In this document: positions 56,806-64,000 of the stretch, one piece after another
Numbering within the stretch: the first letter of the stretch is position 1
How the letters are laid out: the number at the start of each line of letters is the position of its first letter
Assembly (NCBI GenBank): GCA_965227935.1
Contig: CBDDGS010000032.1
Span: forward strand, 6,711-70,710
Direction: 5' to 3'
Source of the DNA: JAWPMT01 sp965227935
GTDB lineage: Bacteria; Bacteroidota; Bacteroidia; Cytophagales; Cyclobacteriaceae
Length of the DNA: 64,000 bases
Notes under the pieces: generated by a model
Database searches by the model: none
What the model saw: the letters and a program-made list of their open reading frames with translations, nothing else
Told to the model about the DNA's origin: nothing
Program-made: the position numbers and the translations under genes

Positions 56806-59300
56806 TGGATATGTCCGGTTTCCCACGTGTTAAAAAGTCAGACCTGGAGCGGCTTAATCGCCGCTCTAGGTTTAGTGATTATTTGCCTTGGCAAATTTTT
56901 GATGGTGACGAAAAGGCCTTCATCTGCACTGATAATGCTGACGGATATATCTGGGAATGTGTGCCGACAGCCTTTGCTTCCAACGATCAGATCAAAGCGC
57001 TGGAAAGCCTTCTTCGCTATGACTTTCCGGATGGAACTGTTATTCAGGTCATCAGTTTTGCCGATCCAAACGTCAGTCATATCCTGGATGATTATCTTCG
57101 GAGGAAGACCCGGGATAACGATGTATCCCAAATGACCGCAAAGCGCAATGCGGAGCATATCAGGAAAGGCACAAAGGGAATGGAAAAGATAAAAGGGGTT
57201 CCTGTCAGGAACCATCGTCTTTTCTTTACCATTAAATCGACGGAAAAACTCGATAAGAATGCAATTGTTACTATCGAGGAAACGTTGCTAACCGCAAATC
57301 TTGGCCCTGTTCGCTGGGACGCCAGCGATTTGATGATTTTTACGCGGCGCCTTTTCAACGGATTTCATTCTGATGCGAAGCCAAAATATGACCGTTCATT
57401 AAGCCTAAGCAAGCAGATAATTGACGCTGACCAGCCGGTTGATTTTCGGGAAATTCCAAGCAATATCGGCCCGCACAAGGCAGCCTGTTTGACTTTTAAG
57501 GGAATTGGCGACAGCGGCGAGGATGGACAAAATATTGCCACTATCGATCAGCTGAAAGCCAATAAGATGTTCGGCGGATATGGCGGTCCGATTGAGGACA
57601 CTACACAAATAACTTGTCCATATCTCTACACGATTAACATAATCATTGAGGACAAGAAAAGCACCCTTAGCACGAACGCAAGTGTTACTGGATCACAGCG
57701 AATAGCCGGCGCAGTTGCTAAAAGCCTTTCACGTAGGGTAAAGGAAAATGATTGGGTGCTTGATAAGGTCTCTGGCAATGAGAGATTTTATAATGTCATC
57801 CCTGTTTTATGGCTCTTTGGTGATCGTGATGACGAAAAAGAATCAGAAGACCTGGTAGCATCAAACCAAGCTCGCGTTATTCGTCTTTGGGAAAACAATG
57901 CGGCCATCCAGGCACAACGCGAAACCTTTCTGAGCACATCGCTTTTCCTTTCTGCATTACCGCTGGGCTTTTATAATATCGACAACAACATAGATGTTAT
58001 AAACAGGCACTTTATCTGGCCAGTAGATGCAATTGCTAGATTTTTGCCAATTCAAGGGGACTTTCGCGGCAGCAACAACCCTGTATCTATCATGATCGGG
58101 CGGAAAGGACAGATTCAAGGGGTTGATTTTTTCGATCCCAGGGCCAACGCACATAATTTTCTTGTATCAGCTCAAACCGGCGCCGGGAAATCATTCATCC
58201 TCAATACTATTTTGGGGGACTATTATGCTGCCGGCGCCAAACTACGGCTTCTGGACACAGGGTATAGCTATAAAAAACTGGTGCAGAGCCACAATGGCCG
58301 ATTCCTCGACTTCGGCAAGGAGTGTCCTTGCATTAATTCATTGGATTTCGATGCACCCGATGAAGAGGACCGTGACCGAGGCCTGGATATGGCTATTCAG
58401 GTTCACGGGGAAATGGCTTATTCAATGTCTGGCGATTCCGTCAGTGAAATTGAGTGGCAATTGTTGAAAGACGCCTGTTACTGGGCCTATTTTAAGGGCC
58501 ATCAAGAAGACGGCACCAAAGCCGTTTACAATTACCTCAAAGATTACCCTCACTTTGCAGAAGACAAAGATGTCCTTCCTGAGATTAAAGTTGCCGCCCA
58601 ACGTCTTGCCTTTCTTTTAAAAGATTTCTGCGGGCGCTATGGGCAATTCTTTGTCGGTAAGAACCAGTTCAATATCGCATCAGATGATTTTGTGGTTGTT
58701 GAGCTTGAAAAGCTCAAAGCCAGGCCGGAGCTATTTTCGGTTGCAATTATGCAGTGTATGAATCTCATCACCAGCGATATGTATCTCTCCGACAGGAAAG
58801 ATCCTCGGTTCATTCTATTTGAGGAGGTTGCGAGCCTCCTTAAAAAACAAGGAAAAAAAGACTTGTCCCGGATTGGGGCTGTTATTGATGAAGGCTACCG
58901 GCGAGCCCGTAAGTACAGAGGTGCTGTGGGCGTTGTTCTTCAGGCATTGCTTGACCTACAGAATTTTGGCGAGGTTGGGCCTGTGATTCTCAGTAATGCA
59001 GTTTTTAAACTGTTACTGGAAGGTAAGGGCCGTTATCAAGCAGCGGTTGATGAAAAGGTCGTCAACTATTCTGGCCTAGCTCTTGAACTTTTAGAGTCCG
59101 TCACAAATAACAAACCTTCCTATTCTGAGTTTTTCCTTGATTCCCCACTCGGACAGGGGGTTGGCCGCCTTTGTGTTGACAAGTGGCAATATTGGGTAGC
59201 TACGTCAGATGGCGCAGAAGCCGCAGCATTTGAGGATCTTATCAAACAGGGTTACAACCCACTCGATGCACTGAGTAAGCTTTCAGGTATCCCGGTATGA
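56805..59300 (+). CDS. traC: conjugation ATPase TraC (VirB4 family)
   Basis: The product has 831 residues, close to F TraC (875). The N-terminal TraC domain (RFSDYLPWQIFDGDEKAFIC) is followed by the RecA-like ATPase: Walker A SAQTGAGKSFIL near 455 and Walker B RFILFEEVASLLKK near 668, with GRKGQIQGVDFFDPRANAHN before it. It powers pilus assembly at the inner membrane. The stop overlaps the next start (ATGA). Confidence 0.94.
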   Translation: MDMSGFPRVKKSDLERLNRRSRFSDYLPWQIFDGDEKAFICTDNADGYIWECVPTAFASNDQIKALESLLRYDFPDGTVIQVISFADPNVSHILDDYLRRKTRDNDVSQMTAKRNAEHIRKGTKGMEKIKGVPVRNHRLFFTIKSTEKLDKNAIVTIEETLLTANLGPVRWDASDLMIFTRRLFNGFHSDAKPKYDRSLSLSKQIIDADQPVDFREIPSNIGPHKAACLTFKGIGDSGEDGQNIATIDQLKANKMFGGYGGPIEDTTQITCPYLYTINIIIEDKKSTLSTNASVTGSQRIAGAVAKSLSRRVKENDWVLDKVSGNERFYNVIPVLWLFGDRDDEKESEDLVASNQARVIRLWENNAAIQAQRETFLSTSLFLSALPLGFYNIDNNIDVINRHFIWPVDAIARFLPIQGDFRGSNNPVSIMIGRKGQIQGVDFFDPRANAHNFLVSAQTGAGKSFILNTILGDYYAAGAKLRLLDTGYSYKKLVQSHNGRFLDFGKECPCINSLDFDAPDEEDRDRGLDMAIQVHGEMAYSMSGDSVSEIEWQLLKDACYWAYFKGHQEDGTKAVYNYLKDYPHFAEDKDVLPEIKVAAQRLAFLLKDFCGRYGQFFVGKNQFNIASDDFVVVELEKLKARPELFSVAIMQCMNLITSDMYLSDRKDPRFILFEEVASLLKKQGKKDLSRIGAVIDEGYRRARKYRGAVGVVLQALLDLQNFGEVGPVILSNAVFKLLLEGKGRYQAAVDEKVVNYSGLALELLESVTNNKPSYSEFFLDSPLGQGVGRLCVDKWQYWVATSDGAEAAAFEDLIKQGYNPLDALSKLSGIPV

Positions 59301-61258
59301 AATACTTAGCCTTTATTTTTTCACTGACGATAACGTCTTTAGCTTTTGCAGATGCCACCCAGTCTGCCGTTGATCTTGGCAACCAGGTCAACGGCAGCGT
59401 TGGCGACCAAAAAGGCATAAGTAAAAATATGTCTGCGCCGCTTTCTACTGAGCAAAAACTATCGAGCTTTGACGGAAAGAAATCATTTGACGCCCAATTA
59501 TCATGCCCTGGCTCGTCATCATTCTTGAAGACAACAATTCAACCTCTGCCAAGCGGTGACGTTAGCATCTTGGAAGTCCAACAAGATACTTCCATGGACG
59601 GCTCTATCGACACTGTTACAAATGGGTTCGGCCACATGTCAGGAATTTGCGCCAATGGCTTCATTCAATGCGAGCCCGGCACCTGGAATGACTGTCAGAG
59701 TTTTGAATGGACCACGAACCAAGACATGTCCATCGCCATTAACCCCGTTGCTCTAAGTGATTTGGGAGGCTGTTACTGTGTCAATAATTCCTGTGGCAAC
59801 AACCTTTCCTGGAGCAATCTTCCTAATGTATTGAGAGATATTAGCGGCGGCATGTCTGGGGCCCTTGCTGCTCGAAATGCTTTTTTTACTATTTCAGACA
59901 CAGAAGTATCTGATACCTCAATCACCCTATTTGGCCAGGATTCCGGCGGTTGTGGCGGTGAGTCTCCTGCAATTGTTGCTGAGAAATCAGCTGCTGACAT
60001 GATTTCCTTGGGCAGCCAACCGAACAAAATCAAGCAAAAAGCATATCTGCAGTCGGCTAGCGATGAAATGTTCCAGGCAATTAAAACTTCAGAGCTGAAT
60101 GATCCCCAAGGAACAATAACTCAATCGTGTCAAGTGAAAAGAAACCTGGAGGTCGATGAAGCCACATTGACGGACATCATTGGTTATCAGTCAGGGACCG
60201 GCGGAGTTAAGCCCTGTGGTCCGGATTGTCTTGAGCTGACACTCGGCAAGGTTGGCAATAACTACTGGGCTGGATCATGCAGGATGTTTGAACGAGAAGT
60301 TGCATTCTACGTTAAAGACCCTGATAGGATCCAAAAAGCTGAGCTTGTGTTAGCTAAATTTGACGACTGGATCCAGGTCACTGCAGATAATCAGTATATC
60401 TGGTCCGGCCCCTATAATAACTGGACTGGTACCGGCCGCCCTCCAGGAAAGTGTGAACTAAACAGAAGCTGGAGCCAAAACCCACGTGCCGATTTCACTT
60501 CATTAATTCAGAAAGAAGGGCAGGTAAAATTTAAAATTCGTGTGGAAGTTACAGGTCGTGGGGAGGGCTATGCACTAGCCCGGGTAAAGGTAAATACATC
60601 CTGCAAGCTTGCCCCTGAGACAATATCCAATAGCTGTGCTGTTTTTGAAAATGACCAAACCTGCCAGCTATTGTCTGAGACAGTTGACGGCGTAGATGTT
60701 GTCAAAAACTTCTCTCCGACAGGCGTCGCCCCCTTACCCTCCACCAGAACAATTTCAGGCAGCACCTGCTCTTTTGAAGTAAATCGTCCTTGGTGGCAGA
60801 AAGACCGAACATATGTCTGCAATAAGGCAGACAGATTTGATTTTACCGAAGCGTTAGAGCGTGCTGATTATATTGAGGAAAACTCCACTTCAAAAGAATT
60901 TGCAGATCAGCGCCTAGAGGAAGGTCAATACACAACCAGCACTGGTGAACTGAACATTAAAGATCCACGTCCAGTATCACAGTGCCAAAACGTTTGCAAA
61001 ACGCGGAAAGAAGCATACCAGGATGAAGTCACTGTTACCGGCATTACTGGTGACAAAGTAAACAACCCCATGACATATGATTTCTTCTATTACACCTGCA
61101 CAACGGACAACGCTTGCCCTGCAGATGATGGCGAGGAAATTATTCAACAATGTCAATGCATCAACGACTTCACGGAAGCCACAGTGTTAATGCAGGCCAT
61201 GAGACAAGCAGGAAAGGACGCCATATGTTCAAGCGGGCAATTGCAATCATTGGAATAG
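59297..61258 (+). CDS. TraN-like cysteine-rich protein, N-terminal part
   Basis: The 653-residue protein has a signal peptide (YLAFIFSLTITSLAFADA) and more than 25 cysteines (GGCYCVNNSCGNN, VKPCGPDCLELTLGKVGNNY, DQTCQLLSETVDGV). The end (GEEIIQQCQCINDFTEATVL, MQAMRQAGKDAICSSG) resembles the centre of longer TraN proteins, and the conserved TraN C-terminus is encoded by the next gene. TraN is an outer-membrane protein stabilising mating pairs. I infer a TraN split into two exported polypeptides. Its place between traC and traW differs from F, where traN follows trbC. Confidence 0.7.
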   Translation: MKYLAFIFSLTITSLAFADATQSAVDLGNQVNGSVGDQKGISKNMSAPLSTEQKLSSFDGKKSFDAQLSCPGSSSFLKTTIQPLPSGDVSILEVQQDTSMDGSIDTVTNGFGHMSGICANGFIQCEPGTWNDCQSFEWTTNQDMSIAINPVALSDLGGCYCVNNSCGNNLSWSNLPNVLRDISGGMSGALAARNAFFTISDTEVSDTSITLFGQDSGGCGGESPAIVAEKSAADMISLGSQPNKIKQKAYLQSASDEMFQAIKTSELNDPQGTITQSCQVKRNLEVDEATLTDIIGYQSGTGGVKPCGPDCLELTLGKVGNNYWAGSCRMFEREVAFYVKDPDRIQKAELVLAKFDDWIQVTADNQYIWSGPYNNWTGTGRPPGKCELNRSWSQNPRADFTSLIQKEGQVKFKIRVEVTGRGEGYALARVKVNTSCKLAPETISNSCAVFENDQTCQLLSETVDGVDVVKNFSPTGVAPLPSTRTISGSTCSFEVNRPWWQKDRTYVCNKADRFDFTEALERADYIEENSTSKEFADQRLEEGQYTTSTGELNIKDPRPVSQCQNVCKTRKEAYQDEVTVTGITGDKVNNPMTYDFFYYTCTTDNACPADDGEEIIQQCQCINDFTEATVLMQAMRQAGKDAICSSGQLQSLE

Positions 61259-62217
61259 TTTTTTCAGCCAATCTTCATGCGGAAGACTGGCGATGCGCCT
61301 TTGATTCTGATGGATCGGGCTCAGTAGACAGGGAAGAAGAAACCTCGTCTTGTGTTTATACACAGTCGACGGGATATACCTGCCCACTCAACCCGGCTGC
61401 GCAATGCGTAAATATGGATGCATCGCCACCGACAGAAACAACTGAAGTTCCTGACGGAATGCTAATTGATGATGGTGAGCGAAACTCACAAGGGCACTGC
61501 ATAGCCCAGATATATATCTTTTCTGGCCGCGGACAACAATGCCGGGAAAGTGGTGTTAAAACGGCCTTTAAAAATTGCTGCAAGAATCAAGGTGAGGTCT
61601 TTAGCGACAGCGTAGGCTCCATGAGTTCTACTTTCTCTGCCGCCGGGAACATAAAAAAGGTTTATGACGTCGCTAGCGTGGCAATCTATAACTACAAAAG
61701 CGCCCTTGAACTAACCGGTAATACCGCTCAGGCAGCCCAAGCTGGTACAGAAGCTGCCAAGTCTCAAATGGTAGCAGCTTTTGATCCAACAACATTGGCG
61801 ATTTCCATTGCTATGTATTTCATCATGGATTATCTGATGAAAGGGTGTGACCAAGAATCAATGGAAACTGCAATGATGGCGGCCAGTGGATATTGTCATC
61901 TCATTGGCGATTTCTGTTCTGAAGATTGGGACTGGGCAGGATGCGTACAGGAAGAAAGAAGTTATTGCTGTTTTAATTCAAAAATGGCTCGCATCGTTCA
62001 TGAACAAGGTCGCTCGCAACTTGCATCTTTTAATGGGTGGGGGTCACCTACGAATCCAGAGTGTCGCGGGTTTACACCTGAAGAATTCCAGGCTCTGGAT
62101 TTCTCTAAAATAGACATGAGTGAGTATTACGAAGATATCTCAGCTAATGTGAAATCCCAAATGCAGGGTGAAATTCAGGATAGTGTTGATGAATACATGG
62201 ACCAGGTTGGGCCTTAG
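61225..62217 (+). CDS. traN: TraN C-terminal domain protein with own signal peptide
   Basis: The product has 330 residues. ATG 61225 follows AGGAAAGGACGCCAT inside the end of the previous gene, and the product starts with a signal peptide (FKRAIAIIGIVFSANLHAED), so it is a separate exported protein. The conserved TraN end is unmistakable: GCDQESMETAMMAASGYCHL, SYCCFNSKMARIVHEQGRSQ and PECRGFTPEEFQALDFSKID. A short EF-hand-like DSDGSGSVDREE lies near the N-terminus. It should act with the preceding protein in recipient contact. Confidence 0.82.
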   Translation: MFKRAIAIIGIVFSANLHAEDWRCAFDSDGSGSVDREEETSSCVYTQSTGYTCPLNPAAQCVNMDASPPTETTEVPDGMLIDDGERNSQGHCIAQIYIFSGRGQQCRESGVKTAFKNCCKNQGEVFSDSVGSMSSTFSAAGNIKKVYDVASVAIYNYKSALELTGNTAQAAQAGTEAAKSQMVAAFDPTTLAISIAMYFIMDYLMKGCDQESMETAMMAASGYCHLIGDFCSEDWDWAGCVQEERSYCCFNSKMARIVHEQGRSQLASFNGWGSPTNPECRGFTPEEFQALDFSKIDMSEYYEDISANVKSQMQGEIQDSVDEYMDQVGP

Positions 62218-62770
62218 CCTGACGTTATCAATATACACAGCCCTTTCTTTCGGTGGCCCCACTATTGGTGCCACCTACCCAATTTCGGAAAGGGATGCTC
62301 TTTCTGAAATTGAAGATCGCGCTGCGTCCGTAAACTGGGAGGATGCATTATCCTCTGAACGGGAATCATGGTCAGCGAGCAAAACCGCATCGATTCCTTT
62401 TGCTCATGAAAAAAGGAGCCGTACAGTCACGCCCTGGTACACGTTATCAAGGTCAATTCCTCATCCTGAGGGAGGGATACTTTACCCTGCTGGGTATAAA
62501 TTCAACCCACTTGACCACATTCAACTTCCACAAAGAGTCATTGCTTTTCATTCTAGCCAAGCGGAAGGAATTTCATCGTTCTTGCGTCCAACGGACTTCC
62601 TTTTAGGGACCGGGGATGTCTTTGAAGCAATGGAAACGCTTGGCCGCCAGGTTTATGTACTATCTCCTCACACTGCAAGCCGGCTACAGATCAATGCGGT
62701 CCCGTCTTTTTTAAGCCAGGTAGGAAATAAACTTCAAATCCTTGAGCAGCCAATAGGGGAAGAAAAATGA
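62189..62770 (+). CDS. traW: pilus assembly protein TraW
   Basis: The 193-residue periplasmic protein has a signal peptide (GLSLTLSIYTALSFGGP) followed by GATYPISERDALSEIEDRAA, the usual TraW start. RSRTVTPWYTLSRSIPHPEG and GYKFNPLDHIQLPQRVIAFH are typical TraW motifs, and VYVLSPHTASRLQINAVPSF leads to the TrbC-binding end. ATG 62189 sits inside the traN end behind AGGATAGTGTTG. TraW works with TrbC and TraU in pilus assembly. Confidence 0.9.
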   Translation: MNTWTRLGLSLTLSIYTALSFGGPTIGATYPISERDALSEIEDRAASVNWEDALSSERESWSASKTASIPFAHEKRSRTVTPWYTLSRSIPHPEGGILYPAGYKFNPLDHIQLPQRVIAFHSSQAEGISSFLRPTDFLLGTGDVFEAMETLGRQVYVLSPHTASRLQINAVPSFLSQVGNKLQILEQPIGEEK

Positions 62771-63759
62771 AGATTACTGTTCTCTCCCTATTGTTAATTC
62801 TTCCTATTTTTAGCTGGAGCGCAGACATCGGCATTCCCGACTCTGGCTCAGGCAACTGCAGCAGTGGCTTTATCAACCCAGTAACGGAAATTTCGTGGCG
62901 CTGCATTTTCCCGATGCGTATTGGCGGCGCTGAAGTAGCCAGTTATGGTGAAACAGATCCAACGGGACAGACGACAAGTCCCATTTGTGTATGCACAGGC
63001 GGAACACTCCCAAGGCTTGGAGTCAAAATTGAGTTTTGGGAGCCCTCCCGGATAATCGATACGGTAGCAAACCCATATTGTATGATGCCTCTTGGCGCTA
63101 AAATTGCGCAGCCGAAGCCCGGCACTCTTCGAGGGGGTCTGATCTACCAACCGGGGGGCAACGCAAAAGCTTTTGCCCAAATGCATTACTATATTTTCCC
63201 GGCGTGGAAGATACTTGATATGTTTTGGGACATTCCCTGCCTAGATGACAAAGGCTTTGATGTTGCCATGCTCTCCGAACTTAACCCCTCCTGGAATAAT
63301 GAAGTGCTGGCACTTCTTATTAATCCAGAAGCAATATTGTTTGCGAACCCTGTTTCTGCTTTGGCTTGTAGTGCTGATGCCATTGCTTCAAATCTTGGGC
63401 GTCCACGCAACGAGCTTTTCTGGTGCATGGGCTCCTGGGGCAACGCCTACCCCATTGCTGGCTCGATTACATCCACGGATTACGTTGAAGCAAATGCAGG
63501 TCTTGCAGCAAGAGGCATTTACTCAATGGCAAGAATGGGGTTGCTAATGGATACAACCCCGGATGGATGCGCTCTCACTCCAACACCCATTTGGAAAAAG
63601 AATAGATACCGTCTACAGATGGCAAAGCCGGTCACTCAAAATGGCTGTCAGCCTATCGGGGAAGATGCCTTGATATGGACAAAAGGGGCATCCCCAACTG
63701 TGAGAGACAACTTCATGTGGATTCAATTTAAGAAGGTGGATTGCTGTGTCACTTACTAA
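62767..63759 (+). CDS. traU: mating-pair/pilus protein TraU
   Basis: The 330-residue exported protein has a signal peptide (VLSLLLILPIFSWSAD). The TraU pattern is clear: NCSSGFINPVTEISWRCIFP, then ICVCTGGTLPRLGVKIEFWE, ALACSADAIASNLGRPRNEL and the end FMWIQFKKVDCCVTY. Cysteines are conserved and probably need DsbC. It is required for DNA transfer and pilus assembly in F. It overlaps traW by four bases. Confidence 0.94.
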   Translation: MKITVLSLLLILPIFSWSADIGIPDSGSGNCSSGFINPVTEISWRCIFPMRIGGAEVASYGETDPTGQTTSPICVCTGGTLPRLGVKIEFWEPSRIIDTVANPYCMMPLGAKIAQPKPGTLRGGLIYQPGGNAKAFAQMHYYIFPAWKILDMFWDIPCLDDKGFDVAMLSELNPSWNNEVLALLINPEAILFANPVSALACSADAIASNLGRPRNELFWCMGSWGNAYPIAGSITSTDYVEANAGLAARGIYSMARMGLLMDTTPDGCALTPTPIWKKNRYRLQMAKPVTQNGCQPIGEDALIWTKGASPTVRDNFMWIQFKKVDCCVTY

Positions 63760-64000
63760 ATGGCTTTTGTTCCTCTTTTCAGCGTTGCCGCTGGTAGCTA
63801 TTGCGGCAGACCAATATCAGAATGAAGCTGCGGAGCTTAAAAATAACCTGATTTCTGAAACTAAAAAATATCAGGATTCAGTTTCACAGATGGCTGAAGA
63901 ATGGTCATCGCCTGAGTTTAAACAGCAACAAATGATAGCCCGAAAAAAGATCCAGGAGCTAATTTCTCCAGAATCCGGCGATGCCGCCGAAGGTAATGAA
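63746..64000 (+). CDS. trbC: TrbC-type F-pilus assembly protein, cut by the window end
   Basis: A GTG at 63746 inside the traU end, behind AGAAGGTGGATTGCT, opens a frame running off the window. The 85 residues seen begin with a signal peptide (KWLLFLFSALPLVAIA) and continue as a charged helix (QYQNEAAELKNNLISETKKY, SSPEFKQQQMIARKKIQELI). In type-F systems trbC follows traU and its product works with TraW. The conserved C-terminal domain lies outside the window, so the name rests on position and layout. Confidence 0.7.
   Translation, partial: MSLTKWLLFLFSALPLVAIAADQYQNEAAELKNNLISETKKYQDSVSQMAEEWSSPEFKQQQMIARKKIQELISPESGDAAEGNE

Overview
The window reads as most of a conjugative plasmid from a gammaproteobacterium, probably marine or environmental. 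It carries a MOBF relaxase with a TrwA/TrwB/TrwC-like gene order, an F-type mating-pair-formation operon, an IncFII-like replication initiator, a central-control/partition operon, and a Tn3-family metal-resistance transposon. The host is inferred; no chromosomal marker or tRNA is visible.

Layout. 0-1 kb: end of a transfer region (a cut gene, a small membrane protein, a lytic transglycosylase). 1-7.2 kb (minus strand): CoiA-like protein, MobF relaxase/helicase, coupling protein and a ribbon-helix-helix protein, followed by a probable oriT/operator region (7.2-7.7 kb). 7.7-14 kb, 34-44 kb and 44-51 kb (all minus strand): a long accessory, probably leading, region of small genes. It includes ArdC-like, KlcA/ArdB-like, MazEF-like, three ParB-like proteins in all, a PP-loop ATPase pair, many small membrane proteins, a DUF1173 protein and a secreted nuclease. 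Many of these genes are preceded by near-identical leaders and by 0.5-1 kb mosaic palindromic blocks.

14,192-29,289: a complete 15.1 kb Tn3-family transposon flanked by the 5-bp duplication ATCTT, inserted inside one of these blocks. It carries tnpA, a tyrosine recombinase, a TnpT/KfrA-like coiled-coil protein, a manganese-riboswitch-controlled UPF0016 exporter, two CDF transporters, CzcCBA and an RcnR/DmeR-type regulator. 29.6-32.9 kb: central operon ending parA-parB with a TrfB/KorA-like protein and a Toprim protein. 32.9-34.1 kb: oriV and repA with an antisense-RNA-like leader. 51.5-64 kb (plus strand): regulator candidate, DsbC, pilin, TraL, E, K, B, V, C, a TraN-like region in two reading frames, TraW, TraU and the start of TrbC.

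How it fits together. If oriT lies at about 7.2-7.7 kb and transfer leads rightwards, every accessory gene with the repeated leader is transcribed towards oriT, so the entering plus strand would be its template. That is the arrangement known for the F leading region, where single-stranded promoters (Frpo/ssi) express anti-restriction and ParB-like genes early after entry. Two further shared signals tie the plasmid together: a palindrome centred on TTCGACATGTCGAA (seven sites) and a TTAACACCT element just 5' of the -10 box in four promoters.
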